Shown here one piece after another: positions 28,810 to 36,970 of a stretch of 60,489 nucleotides of DNA (positions within the stretch are counted from its first letter, which is position 1; the number at the start of each line of letters is the position of its first letter). This DNA is from Synergistota bacterium. GTDB taxonomy: Bacteria > Synergistota > GBS-1. The position numbers were made by a program, and so were the translations under genes. The stretch is taken from contig JANXBX010000012.1 of the NCBI GenBank assembly GCA_025060595.1, forward strand, positions 1-60,489. Direction: 5' to 3'. Under the pieces are notes generated by a model that was given only the letters and a program-made list of their open reading frames with translations, made no database searches and was not told the DNA's origin.

Positions 28810-29318
28810 TCTATTAGGATTAACCCATAATAGTTGGCCTTACATGTTTTATCTCTCACGACCTCTATCGGGAAGCCGAACTTTCTTACAGTCGCGTAAA
28901 CATCTATTCCGCATGCCTCCATAGATGGTCGGGCGAGCTCTGAGTGATTACATGGGTATTTAAGTGGGCATGGCTCGCAAAGCTCGCACGGTCCTGATGG
29001 CATAGCAAAGGCCTTATAGTAGCCAGATAAAAATAGTTCTCTTTCAAGCTCCGTGCAAACCTTTCTTAAGCTCTGCCATCCCTCTGGTTGCCAAAGCAAG
29101 GCTGCAACCTTATAGGAATCGAGAATTTTCCTGGTTTTTGATGGCTCCGGGCTATGAGGAGGACAGGTCAAACATAATCCATATCCATCGCATCCATATT
29201 GGCATTTCAGGCGAACCCACTCAGCGGTAACTACCTCTTTAGGATCTATCAGCTTAAAATCTTTTACTTTTCCATTTATTAGTTTTCTTAGGAGTTCCTC
29301 TATCTTTAAAGCTTCCAT
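28806..29318 (-). CDS. DUF2284 cysteine-rich metal-binding protein
   Basis: The 170-residue protein is full of cysteines in patterns typical of DUF2284: C-x3-C-x5-C-x2-C (RLKCQYGCDGYGLCLTC), then CELCEPCPLKYPC, a later ACGID and TCKANYYG. These suggest one or two Fe-S clusters or zinc sites. The family has no firm function. It lies between purE and the beta-propeller gene, with overlapping frames, so it is probably co-transcribed from purK. Confidence 0.75.
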   Translation of the reverse strand: MEALKIEELLRKLINGKVKDFKLIDPKEVVTAEWVRLKCQYGCDGYGLCLTCPPHSPEPSKTRKILDSYKVAALLWQPEGWQSLRKVCTELERELFLSGYYKAFAMPSGPCELCEPCPLKYPCNHSELARPSMEACGIDVYATVRKFGFPIEVVRDKTCKANYYGLILIE

Positions 29319-29328
29319 TCCCTTTCAC

Positions 29329-29853
29329 CTACCTTGGTTCGTAACTTTTGTAGTTTTCCTCTACCTTCTTAGCCTTTTCAAGAACCTCTTTGTGTGTTCT
29401 TGAGTGATACTCTGCGAGCTTTTCTCTAAGCTCTGGGTACTTTACGGATAGGATTCTAACCGCTAGTATACCAGCATTATATGCGTTGTTTATAGCGACC
29501 GTTGCAACTGGGATCCCTTTTGGCATCTGTACGATAGATAAAAGGGAGTCAAGCCCGTCAAGGGAGGATCCCTTCACGGGAACTCCTATAACTGGCAAGG
29601 TGGTGAGTGAAGCGGTCATCCCAGGTAAGTGTGCTGCTCCCCCGGCTCCTGCAATGATAACCTCTATGCCTCTCTTTTCGGCGCTTTTTGCATATTCGAA
29701 CATCCTTTCCGGTGTCCTATGAGCTGAAACGATCGTTATCTCGAAGGGGATCCCAAATTCCTCTAGGACCTTAGCTGCATCTTTCATTATTGCCAGGTCT
29801 GAATCGCTTCCCATTATGATACCTACAATAGGCTCTTTAGGTAATTTACTCAT
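29329..29853 (-). CDS. purE: N5-carboxyaminoimidazole ribonucleotide mutase PurE (class I)
   Basis: This enzyme converts N5-CAIR to CAIR in purine synthesis. [18 protein letters not shown] and [11 protein letters not shown] are the class I PurE signature segments. I start at the ATG at 29853, correctly spaced from GGAG; an ATG three codons earlier touches that site. It overlaps the end of purK, its functional partner, by 8 bases. Confidence 0.93.
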   Translation of the reverse strand: MSKLPKEPIVGIIMGSDSDLAIMKDAAKVLEEFGIPFEITIVSAHRTPERMFEYAKSAEKRGIEVIIAGAGGAAHLPGMTASLTTLPVIGVPVKGSSLDGLDSLLSIVQMPKGIPVATVAINNAYNAGILAVRILSVKYPELREKLAEYHSRTHKEVLEKAKKVEENYKSYEPR

Positions 29854-30997
29854 ATTTCTCATCTCCTATTACTTTTAGTTTTTCTCTAACGATTTTGGCT
29901 TTTTGCTTAACCTCCTCAATGGTGTCTCCTACTATGGTAACATGTCCTATCTTTCTATAAGGCCTTGTTTCGCTTTTTCCATATATGTGAACGTTTACTC
30001 CCGGTATACTAAGCGCCTCCTCGAGACCGATAACTATGGGTTTCCCCCTATAGCCAGGTTCCCCAAGAAGGTTAATCATGGCGGCTGGCATAATCTGCCT
30101 TGTGCTTCCTAAGGGTAGGCTTGTTATTGCTCTTATGTGTTGTTCAAATTGGCTTGTCAAACAAGATTCTATAGTATGATGTCCTGAGTTATGTACTCTG
30201 GGGGCGATCTCATTTATAAATATCCTTCCATCTTTAGATAGAAACATCTCTATCGCAAATACTCCAATTCCATCCATCGTTTTAATTAGCTCTTTAGCCA
30301 TGTTTATAGCCTCCTTAGATATTTCAGGTGGTAACTCTGCAGGTGAAATCAACATGTCTAATATGTTTGCCTCTTGATCAAAGATCATCTCCACCACAGG
30401 GTAACTCGCTATTTCCCCTCTCGAGTTTCTTACTACCAATGAAGCTATCTCTTTTTCTATTTCAATGAAGTCCTCTACATACGAGTCCGTAACCAGAAGT
30501 TTTGAAAGGTCCTTCTTATCTTTTATTACAGCTACGCCTCTTCCGTCATAGCCACCAGTCCTCGCTTTTTGAACGAAGGGCGGTTTTAGTAATTTAATTT
30601 CTTCTATCCCTATGTATTTAAAGTTGGGGACCGGGAACCCATTGGATTTAAGATATTCTCTTTGCTTGAGCTTATCTTTTACGATCTCTAAGATTAATGG
30701 AGAAGGATGAATTTGGTATCCTAAGTCTATGAGTTTCTTTAAAGCTTCCACGTTTATATGCTCTATTTCAAAGGTTATTAGATCGCTTTTCTTTGCTAGC
30801 TCGAAAATCTTTTCCTCGTCCATTAGGCTGCCGGTTATTAGCTCTCGACAGAGAGTAGATATAGGACAGCTCTTTGATGGATCAAGGGAGACTATCTCAA
30901 AGCCCAGTTTTGCCGCACTTATCGCTAACATTTTACCTAGCTGTCCACCGCCAATAATTCCAATGGTTTTAAATGTGATTCCTGGTGTTTTTGCCAT
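29846..30997 (-). CDS. purK: N5-carboxyaminoimidazole ribonucleotide synthase PurK
   Basis: This ATP-grasp enzyme makes N5-CAIR from AIR, ATP and bicarbonate. The 383-residue protein begins with [17 protein letters not shown] and has the ATP-grasp segments [27 protein letters not shown] and [30 protein letters not shown] precedes the ATG. purK-purE head a minus-strand group that continues into the DUF2284, beta-propeller and nrdJ genes. Confidence 0.93.
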   Translation of the reverse strand: MAKTPGITFKTIGIIGGGQLGKMLAISAAKLGFEIVSLDPSKSCPISTLCRELITGSLMDEEKIFELAKKSDLITFEIEHINVEALKKLIDLGYQIHPSPLILEIVKDKLKQREYLKSNGFPVPNFKYIGIEEIKLLKPPFVQKARTGGYDGRGVAVIKDKKDLSKLLVTDSYVEDFIEIEKEIASLVVRNSRGEIASYPVVEMIFDQEANILDMLISPAELPPEISKEAINMAKELIKTMDGIGVFAIEMFLSKDGRIFINEIAPRVHNSGHHTIESCLTSQFEQHIRAITSLPLGSTRQIMPAAMINLLGEPGYRGKPIVIGLEEALSIPGVNVHIYGKSETRPYRKIGHVTIVGDTIEEVKQKAKIVREKLKVIGDEKYE

Positions 30998-31134
30998 GAT
31001 GCTAACCTCCAGGAAATATTATATTATAGAAGCGGGGAAAAAGCTGCAGGTATCCTGAGCTTAATTGGATTTAATGTCGTGTCTTTTGATAAAATTTAAA
31101 GAGGCTAGTTGAGGTGTTCAAGGAGGTGAAGGGG

Positions 31135-31350
31135 GTGGCGATAAGGGTTTTAAGCTTTGTATATGATGAGGCTAAAGCCTTTGAGCTTGAAGATAGCACT
31201 CCCTTGCGGGTTAAGGATATATTGCTTCGACTCTCCATTCCTCTTGATCTTTTCGGAATAGCGATATCTAAGGGTAAGGTTTTGATGCTCGATGATGAGG
31301 TTTCGCCCGGATCGGAGGTTAGGATAATTCCTCCGGTTGGAGGAGGATAG
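31135..31350 (+). CDS. MoaD/ThiS-family sulfur carrier protein
   Basis: The about 71-residue beta-grasp protein ends in PPVGGG, the C-terminal Gly-Gly tail that is adenylated and thiocarboxylated in MoaD/ThiS carriers. The DDEVSPGSEVRIIPP segment before the tail is the typical MoaD end. Start is the GTG at 31135 after AAGGAGGTGAAG; an upstream GTG at 31114 is in frame but lies before the ribosome site. It could supply sulfur to the molybdo- or tungstopterin needed by the aldehyde oxidoreductase at 52.3 kb. It stands alone, with a TAAAAT -10-like box nearby. Confidence 0.8.
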   Translation: MAIRVLSFVYDEAKAFELEDSTPLRVKDILLRLSIPLDLFGIAISKGKVLMLDDEVSPGSEVRIIPPVGGG

Positions 31351-31449
31351 GGAAGCGAGGGGCTACGCAAGCTTATTATATTCCATAAGCAGGGTTAGAG
31401 CTTTTAAAATCGGTGAACGAGTGATTAGGTTAAATGAGAGGTAGTTTTG

Positions 31450-32218
31450 GTGCTTGAGTTTCAAGGTATAAGGTTTGGGTTTTTTGTTCCACTGCGGATG
31501 GTAAGATAACAACTAACAGAAGGTTAAGGTTAGCTAGCTTAAGTCCAGAAAGGGTTTATGAGCTTTTCAGAAAAAATTTAGAGGACTTTAGGAAGCTTCT
31601 TAATCTGTCTTCTTCGATGGGATTAGCCATATTTAGGCTCGGATCTAATTTTATACCATTCGCATCTCACCCGAACTTCAAAGGGGAATGGCTTGAGCCG
31701 ATCGAAAAGGATCTTTTAGCCTTCTCAAGCGAGCTTAAAAGATATTCAATAAGGATAACTATGCATCCAGGGCAGTTCGTAAGCTTAAGCTCTCCTAGAA
31801 AGGAGGTTGTGGATGCCTCCTTACGGGAGTTGAAGTATCACTTCTGGGTACTTGATAAGTTAGGCCTCGGTAGGGACTCTATAGTGGTTGTTCACATTGG
31901 AGGATCTCACGGCAGTAAGCTTGAGAGCTTAAGGAGATTCGTTAGAGTAATTAGTGATAACGAATGGCTCATTGAGAGATTAGCCGAATTTGATCCAAGG
32001 GATTTGATCATTACCTGGAAAGGGAGGACTCCAGAGTTTCATTTTCCTCTAAGCCTAATAGGGATCACCGCTTTGGCGAGCATGGTGATTGGATCGATCT
32101 TAAGGATTTCTTGGATTTTGCAAAGCAGTTCAATGGATATAGAATAGACTTAATATTAGAGGCTAAACAGAAGGAAAAGGCTGTAGCATGCCTTCTTAGG
32201 GAATTAGGCTTTACTTAA
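31450..32218 (+). pseudogene. Decayed UV damage endonuclease (UvsE/UVDE)
   Basis: Three reading frames together encode a UvsE-like protein. Frame 1 starts at a GTG after GAGAGGTAG and reads MLEFQGIRFGFF. Then one base is missing in a T run (near 31485) and frame 2 continues as CSTADGKITTNRRLRLASL through FRLGSNFIPFASHPNF, TMHPGQFVSL and VVVHIGGSHGSK. Another base is missing after CATTTT (near 32045), and frame 3 ends SSKPNRDHRFGEHGDWIDLKDF to EAKQKEKAVACLLRELGFT. The middle block that should carry ENDD and D-x-HH metal residues (about 60 residues) is absent. The gene is therefore non-functional unless all lesions are sequencing errors. Confidence 0.82.
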
Positions 32219-32549
32219 TCTCTATCTCCTTAGTTAACCTTCCCCATTTGTTGCAAACTGCCTCTACAGTTATCTTGAAGGGCCTCTTAATATCCTTTAG
32301 CGGGATATCAATTGTATGCTCGTCTTTTGAGCTTTGCTCCTTAAAGCTTCCTTCGAAAATCACCTTTTCTCCGGAAATGACTTTAACCGAGCTTATATAG
32401 TGATCTAAAGGGTTTGCGACCTGATGCTTTACAATTAAGGTTATTGAGTTATCCTTTATCGATACATCTATAGAGGATGGAGGGTGAGCCATTGCCGCAC
32501 TTGAAGCGAATAAGATTAAGATAAACATCAAAAGTGATTTTATCTTCAC
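32211..32549 (-). CDS. Exported superoxide reductase-fold-like protein
   Basis: The 112-residue protein has a signal peptide (residues 1-21, cleavage after AMA) and a single beta domain. The segments VKHQVANPLDHYISSVKV and VEAVCNKWG resemble the iron centre of superoxide reductase/desulfoferrodoxin, where histidines and a CNxHG cysteine bind iron. Here the last histidine is Trp (CNKWG), so the site is altered. It is the last gene of the cupin-polyferredoxin-membrane protein group and could be the periplasmic end of that electron path. Similarity was judged by eye only. Confidence 0.55.
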   Translation of the reverse strand: MKIKSLLMFILILFASSAAMAHPPSSIDVSIKDNSITLIVKHQVANPLDHYISSVKVISGEKVIFEGSFKEQSSKDEHTIDIPLKDIKRPFKITVEAVCNKWGRLTKEIEIK

Positions 32550-32564
32550 CTTTAAATTCCCCTT

Positions 32565-32771
32565 TCATCTTAGAAAGATATAGTAAAGTATAGCATGATT
32601 TATCGCTGAAAGCAAGGCTAGGATTCCTGCGATCTTGTGGATCTTAAAAAGGGCTTTATGAGTGAATCTCTTGCTTAACCACGGTTTGAATAGCACCGTG
32701 AACGTAGCTAAAATCATCGAGCAGATAGAGACTAATCCGGAGATAAGAAATATATTTACTATTAGTTCCAC
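32565..32771 (-). CDS. Small two- to three-helix membrane protein, possible heme b carrier
   Basis: The about 68-residue protein has hydrophobic helices at about residues 2-22 and 44-66. The second carries FKIHKIAGILALLSAINHAIL, where two histidines 14 residues apart could ligate a heme as in cytochrome b/ferric-reductase-like helices. The start is a GTG at 32771 eight bases after AGGAGGTGA; an in-frame GTG four codons earlier lies in that site. It sits between the polyferredoxin and the SOR-like gene. The heme role is inferred. Confidence 0.6.
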   Translation of the reverse strand: MELIVNIFLISGLVSICSMILATFTVLFKPWLSKRFTHKALFKIHKIAGILALLSAINHAILYYIFLR

Positions 32772-32793
32772 CTTGTATTTCACCTCCTGAGTA

Positions 32794-34008
32794 TTACATA
32801 AGATCTATGCTTGATCTCTTACATGTTTTTGTGCACTCTAAGCAGGCTATGCACTCTGAGTTGTCTATCTTAGGTCTTTTGGAGTTGATCTCGCAGATTA
32901 TAGCTCCCATGGGGCAGACTCCCTCTCTAGTGCAAGAGCCACACTCTGAACATGAATCCTTATAAAGCTTGATTTTAAAATAAGATAGAGCTCCAGCTAT
33001 CTTAAGTATCGCTCCAAAGGGGCATGCATATCTGCAGAAGGGCCTGCTTATAATTAGGGAGATGACGAGAGTGATTATCAGTATAGCTATAGCCAGAGGT
33101 GTTCCTGTGAAATTGAAGAGCACCTTAAAGGGCTCATATTGGGAAAATATATTGGTTGAGCTTCTCCATGTGAGATAGCCGACCCCTATAAGTATGGCGA
33201 ACTTAAGCCACTTAAGAGGCCTATCTATATAGGGAGGCAGTCCTTGATAACATCTCATGGGAACCTGAGCCTTATGTATTAACTCTTGAGCCCCTCCAAG
33301 AGGACATATCCATCCGCAGAAAACCCTTCCCCATAGAAGGGATATGCCAAGAGGTATGGCGAAAAGTATCAAAGCTGGCAGGAACATAGCCTGATTTCTA
33401 GAGAGAAAGAAGAAGGGCGTTCCAACCGGTTCGGGACATCCTCCAAGGTAAAACCCCAGAAAGGTTAAGCTTAAAAGGAGTAAAGGTTTTCTATAAGAGC
33501 TTAATTTTAATAGAAACGCTATGACTCCTATCGCAAAAAAGGTATACCACAATTTTAGGTTTATAGGTTCTATTACTTGGCTCATGCTTAAGGTTCTAGA
33601 TGATGATTGGGGTAATGTTTCCTTACTTTCTTTTGTTGTTCCTGCAGTAGATAAGTCCTTTATTATCTTGCCTTTGGCTTCTACGGTTATAAGACCTTCC
33701 CTGGGACAGCTTCTTTCTACCCTTACGGTCGCGTCGCCTTCTTTGTCAAACCTTACCTTAAAGTCAAGCTTATCTGGGTTACCCTTTTTCCACGTTCCAG
33801 GATCAACGATGGTCCCTCTGGAAACCGTTATTTTGGTTTCCTCTATAGGTAGAGTACAGCTTCTGTGAGTGAGATATCTTTCCAGGTTAAAGTTCAAGGT
33901 TTCGCCGACTTTCGCCTCAAAGGTAGAAGGGGAGATTTTAAGTATACATGCTGAGGCTGTCCCTGCAAAGGTTAAAGCTAAGGCTATTGATAAAGCTAAG
34001 GTTTTCAA
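32794..34008 (-). CDS. NapH/NosR-like membrane polyferredoxin with periplasmic domain
   Basis: The 404-residue protein has a signal peptide (1-20), an exported beta-rich domain (to about residue 145), about six TM helices and a C-terminal ferredoxin domain. The inner-face motifs FCGWICPLGG and FCRYACPFGA match NapH/NosR-type proteins, followed by two [4Fe-4S] sets, CSECGSCTREGVCP and CIACLECTKTCK. Such proteins move electrons from the cytoplasm across the membrane. The start is a TTG overlapping the cupin stop. It is the core of a cupin-polyferredoxin-small membrane protein-SOR-like operon. Confidence 0.82.
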   Translation of the reverse strand: MKTLALSIALALTFAGTASACILKISPSTFEAKVGETLNFNLERYLTHRSCTLPIEETKITVSRGTIVDPGTWKKGNPDKLDFKVRFDKEGDATVRVERSCPREGLITVEAKGKIIKDLSTAGTTKESKETLPQSSSRTLSMSQVIEPINLKLWYTFFAIGVIAFLLKLSSYRKPLLLLSLTFLGFYLGGCPEPVGTPFFFLSRNQAMFLPALILFAIPLGISLLWGRVFCGWICPLGGAQELIHKAQVPMRCYQGLPPYIDRPLKWLKFAILIGVGYLTWRSSTNIFSQYEPFKVLFNFTGTPLAIAILIITLVISLIISRPFCRYACPFGAILKIAGALSYFKIKLYKDSCSECGSCTREGVCPMGAIICEINSKRPKIDNSECIACLECTKTCKRSSIDLM

Positions 34009-34325
34009 GATCTTATCATTACAAGAAGCATCTTAAATCTCTCTTCAGCTTTGACAGAGTGGGGTTTGTTGGCTGGCATTATTATCATCTCACCAGCGCT
34101 CAAGGAGAAGGGTTTCCCTTCAATTTTTATCGTTGCCCTTCCCTCAAGCAAGAAGACCATAGCATCGAAAGGTGCCATATGTTCGCTTAGTCCTTGTCCC
34201 TTATCGAAGGCAAATAAAGTGACCGTTCCTGCCTTTTTATCTACTAAAGTTCTACTTACGATAGAGTTGCTTTGGTAATCAACCAATTCAAGGAGCTTAG
34301 CCTTTTCTACTGATAGTTCGCTCAT
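34005..34325 (-). CDS. Small cupin-domain protein
   Basis: The 106-residue protein is a single cupin_2 barrel with SEHMAPFDAMVFLLEG and MPANKPHSVKAEE, holding likely metal-binding histidines. AGGAGTAAAG gives a good start. Stand-alone cupins of this type often bind small ligands or sense stress; no substrate can be named. It is first in the redox operon, directly after a structured region (34339-34441). Confidence 0.78.
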   Translation of the reverse strand: MSELSVEKAKLLELVDYQSNSIVSRTLVDKKAGTVTLFAFDKGQGLSEHMAPFDAMVFLLEGRATIKIEGKPFSLSAGEMIIMPANKPHSVKAEERFKMLLVMIRS

Positions 34326-34591
34326 CTTTACTCCTGGTCATCTAAGCTGTGTGAAAGCGCACGCCTTAGATGGCTGGGGTATTTTTAGTCCGCCATATCC
34401 AAGGCTTTCCAGCCCCCAGCAGGCGGTATTTGGAAAGCCTTCATTTCCTTGCCTTATGATTCGGTATCCTCAAATAGTTAAACTTAGGGGCATTGTGCAT
34501 TGTTTTAATATCTAAATATTCCTTCATGCTTGATAAGCTTTCAAGGTATATTATATCCTATTAATCTCCACCCTATTATTCTGCTAAAGCT
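34326..34591. other. Gene-free region with hairpin and three interleaved inverted repeats
   Basis: This 266-base gap lies between the cupin gene and an orphan gene. It holds a hairpin with arms CATCTAAG (34339-34346) and CTTAGATG (34365-34372) with a GAAA loop on the plus strand. Then come three inverted-repeat pairs in the same order on both sides: GCTGGGG 34373-34379 with 34414-34420, CCGCC 34390-34394 with 34422-34426, and a perfect 10-base AAGGCTTTCC 34401-34410 with 34432-34441. The pairs cross each other. The remainder (34450-34591) is AT-rich without clear signals. Confidence 0.7.
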
Positions 34592-35977
34592 TTGCCTCAT
34601 GGTTTTTTAATAACAGATATGAAAAGCTTTATTTTAATTAGGGCAGTTTCTACTTCGGATATGAATAAGGCATTAGGAATGCTAATCTCAGAAGGTAAAG
34701 CTATTTCATATGGTGGATATGCAGGCTCAGCTTATAAAGTTTATAATAGCGGGGTTGTAGTTTATACCGAGGGACTTTACTATCCTTACTATTTATTGGA
34801 TCCTAACATTCAAATGTTCCTATACAATACAAGGCTTCCTGGTCCCTATAAGAGAGTTAGTTTCTTAGTTAGTGGAGCTAACTCGGTACTTGATGTCTCT
34901 GTTTTTATTCCTCATAATTTAAGCCAAATTGAAAAGGCTGCTCTCTTTAGGGTATTAAGTAGTATAACTTTTTTACCACCTGAGCAAAGATTGGCTTGGA
35001 ATTACGGACAGATAATAGATCCGGAAGCTGGAATTCAAGCTGCCTTGATACCTATTCCTGCCGGTTTTTCTGTTCAAGGGGGTGTGTTAGATCAGGGAAC
35101 TAAAAGAATGTTTACATATAATATAGCTAGAGGAGGAGAATTTATAAGGGTAGACTTTGTAGATGTTGTCACAAATATGCTTCAAAGCAACTTTGGTAGT
35201 AACTTCTTTTCAGTGCTTACGATAAATGGTCAAAGGTATAGCTTAGATACACCTGTATACTTAAGGAACTTTAAAGAAGTGGTTGATTTTTTGATTTACC
35301 TTTGGGGGTATGAAACTGGAGAAAGCTGGCAGATGTTAGAATATAGAGAAATAGAAGATAATCCTTTCTTTAAAGAGTTAGGTGCATCGGCAGGTAGGCC
35401 ATCAATTCCTCTTCCTCCACATGCTCAAAATTTTTCTATAAAGGGGTATGTTATCGCAAAATCTTCTTCTGGTAAGGAAAGAATGGCTTTTATTAGTGGT
35501 GCCGGTGTATATTCTTATAGGCCTGATTATCTGGTGGCTAGCGCCGATTGTTTTGTTAACATTAGTGCAGAGGTAGTTCAAGCTGAGCCAGGTAGATTAC
35601 TAGCTATGCTTAACTTGCGTAAAGGGATAAACGCTGCTTTAGTGATAAATCCTGATTGGAGCCTTTTCGCTTTAGAGAAGTTTACTAGAGAAAATAAATA
35701 TCTGAACGCTTTCGTTAGAGAGATGCATAGGAAATCTCAGGAGTTTAATTCTTGGATGAGTAGAGCGTGGACAAATCTTTTAAGCGATCAAACTTACGTT
35801 AGAGATCCTTCCACTGGAGAGGTTTTTAAGGTTTATAAGAGGTCTTGGGAAACTGGAGAGTTTTGGAAAGATCCAACAACAGGTGAGATTCTTTTTGCTG
35901 ATAGGGAGGGAGCCTTAAGCGATTTGCTTGGTAGAGAGGGATGGAAAAAGCTCGAGGAGTCAGTAGGTGGATTTTAA
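34592..35977 (+). CDS. Orphan protein of unknown function, probably 5'-truncated
   Basis: The 461-residue frame has no recognised domain. The central GFSVQGGVLDQGTK and the C-terminal TYVRDPSTGEVFKVYKR...FWKDPTTGEILFAD recall a class of bacterial hypothetical proteins with a PQGW-v-GG opening and a DPTTGE-Y-V / W-DPTTGEI tail. Those are usually exported, but no signal peptide is present here. The TTG (34592) and ATG (34619) starts lack a ribosome site, and the frame stays open upstream to 34565 (SPPYYSAKA), suggesting that the true 5' end was lost. It converges on the ssrA 3' end, 21 bases away. Confidence 0.5.
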   Translation: MPHGFLITDMKSFILIRAVSTSDMNKALGMLISEGKAISYGGYAGSAYKVYNSGVVVYTEGLYYPYYLLDPNIQMFLYNTRLPGPYKRVSFLVSGANSVLDVSVFIPHNLSQIEKAALFRVLSSITFLPPEQRLAWNYGQIIDPEAGIQAALIPIPAGFSVQGGVLDQGTKRMFTYNIARGGEFIRVDFVDVVTNMLQSNFGSNFFSVLTINGQRYSLDTPVYLRNFKEVVDFLIYLWGYETGESWQMLEYREIEDNPFFKELGASAGRPSIPLPPHAQNFSIKGYVIAKSSSGKERMAFISGAGVYSYRPDYLVASADCFVNISAEVVQAEPGRLLAMLNLRKGINAALVINPDWSLFALEKFTRENKYLNAFVREMHRKSQEFNSWMSRAWTNLLSDQTYVRDPSTGEVFKVYKRSWETGEFWKDPTTGEILFADREGALSDLLGREGWKKLEESVGGF

Positions 35978-35998
35978 AGCCGTAATTTTAATAAAAAA

Positions 35999-36349
35999 TG
36001 GTGGAGGCGGCGGGATTTGAACCCGCGTCCGACATATGATGATGCCGGAGCAGCTACGAGCATAGCCCTTGTTTTGCTCTCCCTTTAAAGGCTCCCAAGG
36101 GCAGGATCCTTTAAAGGCAAGCCCCGATTCTTTTCTCCATAAAAGGCGGGGCGACCTTCTATGGAAGAGCCGCTTGCCTTTCACCCCTTTAGCCTTAGCG
36201 GCATCAGGCTAAAAGGATGGGCTGCTTAATTAAGCAGCCATTGCATAACCATAGTCGGCATTTATTTTTCTTCCCGTTGTTTTACGAGGATACGGGACCT
36301 CGGCTCGCTCTCCGCGCACGCCCATATGCCGTCGAAACCGTTCGCCCCC
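35999..36349 (-). ncRNA. ssrA: Transfer-messenger RNA (tmRNA)
   Basis: tmRNA rescues stalled ribosomes. The 5' end GGGGGCGAACGGTTTCGAC (36349) and the 3' T-loop GGGTTCAAATCCC with encoded CCA (35999-36001) form the tRNA-like part with a seven-pair acceptor stem. The tag frame reads GCC GAC TAT GGT TAT GCA ATG GCT GCT TAA, giving ADYGYAMAA with the usual Ala-Ala end; the resume codon GCC is inferred. The RNA is of the one-piece type and begins one base after the smpB stop codon. A T-rich run follows the 3' end. Confidence 0.95.
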
Positions 36350-36350
36350 A

Positions 36351-36797
36351 TTACCTATACTTAAGCGCCCTTTCAAGCTCTCTTCTTAAATCCTTTTCCG
36401 CTATCGCTTTTCTCTTATCGTGAAGCTTTTTACCCTTCGCTAAGGCAAGCTCGATCTTAGCTTTGCCTCTATCATTTATATATAACTTTAATGGTATTAA
36501 TGTCAAGCCCCTTTCATTAACTTTTCCAATCAGCCTCACTATTTCCTTTTTGTGTAAAAGTAGCTTTCTAGGACGCAAAGGATCATGATTAAAGAAGGAA
36601 GCCTTATCATAAGGAGAGATATGCATATCGTAAAGCCACAGCTCTCCCTCTTTAACCTTAGCGTAGCTATCTTTTAAGTTTACTCTTCCATCTCTTATGG
36701 ATTTTATCTCGCTTCCCTGAAGGACTATCCCCGCTTCGTATGTTTCAAGTATTTCATAGTCGTGAAAGGCCTTCTTATTCTGGGCTATTATCTTCAT
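36351..36797 (-). CDS. smpB: SsrA-binding protein SmpB
   Basis: The 148-residue OB-fold protein binds tmRNA and brings it to stalled ribosomes. [38 protein letters not shown] and the basic C-terminal tail [23 protein letters not shown] are all standard. The ATG has no Shine-Dalgarno, and a promoter lies just nine bases upstream. The stop codon TAA (36351-36353) is almost continuous with the 5' end of ssrA, so the two are likely made as one transcript. Confidence 0.95.
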   Translation of the reverse strand: MKIIAQNKKAFHDYEILETYEAGIVLQGSEIKSIRDGRVNLKDSYAKVKEGELWLYDMHISPYDKASFFNHDPLRPRKLLLHKKEIVRLIGKVNERGLTLIPLKLYINDRGKAKIELALAKGKKLHDKRKAIAEKDLRRELERALKYR

Positions 36798-36806
36798 GGC
36801 AAAAAG

Positions 36807-36835
36807 ATTGTATCATAAAGGTCAGAAAAAGTCAA
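36807..36835 (-). promoter_or_regulatory. smpB-ssrA promoter giving a nearly leaderless message
   Basis: On the minus strand TTGACT (36830-36835), a 17-base spacer and TACAAT (36807-36812) form a strong sigma70 promoter. Only nine bases separate the -10 box from the smpB ATG, so transcription should begin about two or three bases before the start codon. Confidence 0.75.
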
Positions 36836-36970
36836 ATCAGCTTAAGTCTGATTTGCAAGGGGAGAGTTTATTCTTTAGGGCTTGAAACCTGCTATCTTAA
36901 AGTGTATATTCTTATCAAGATAAGTTAAAAAAAAGCTTCAGGAAAGCTAGTGTGATAGGCTTGGGGGTAG

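Noticed and set aside
31617-32147. Intact 176-residue protein with UvsE similarity
   Set aside because: Both ends of the similarity continue in other frames, so this frame is only the middle of a broken gene.
34339-34372. GAAA-looped hairpin considered as group II intron domain V
   Set aside because: The upper stem length fits, but the lower stem lacks the catalytic AGC triad and no reverse transcriptase is present.
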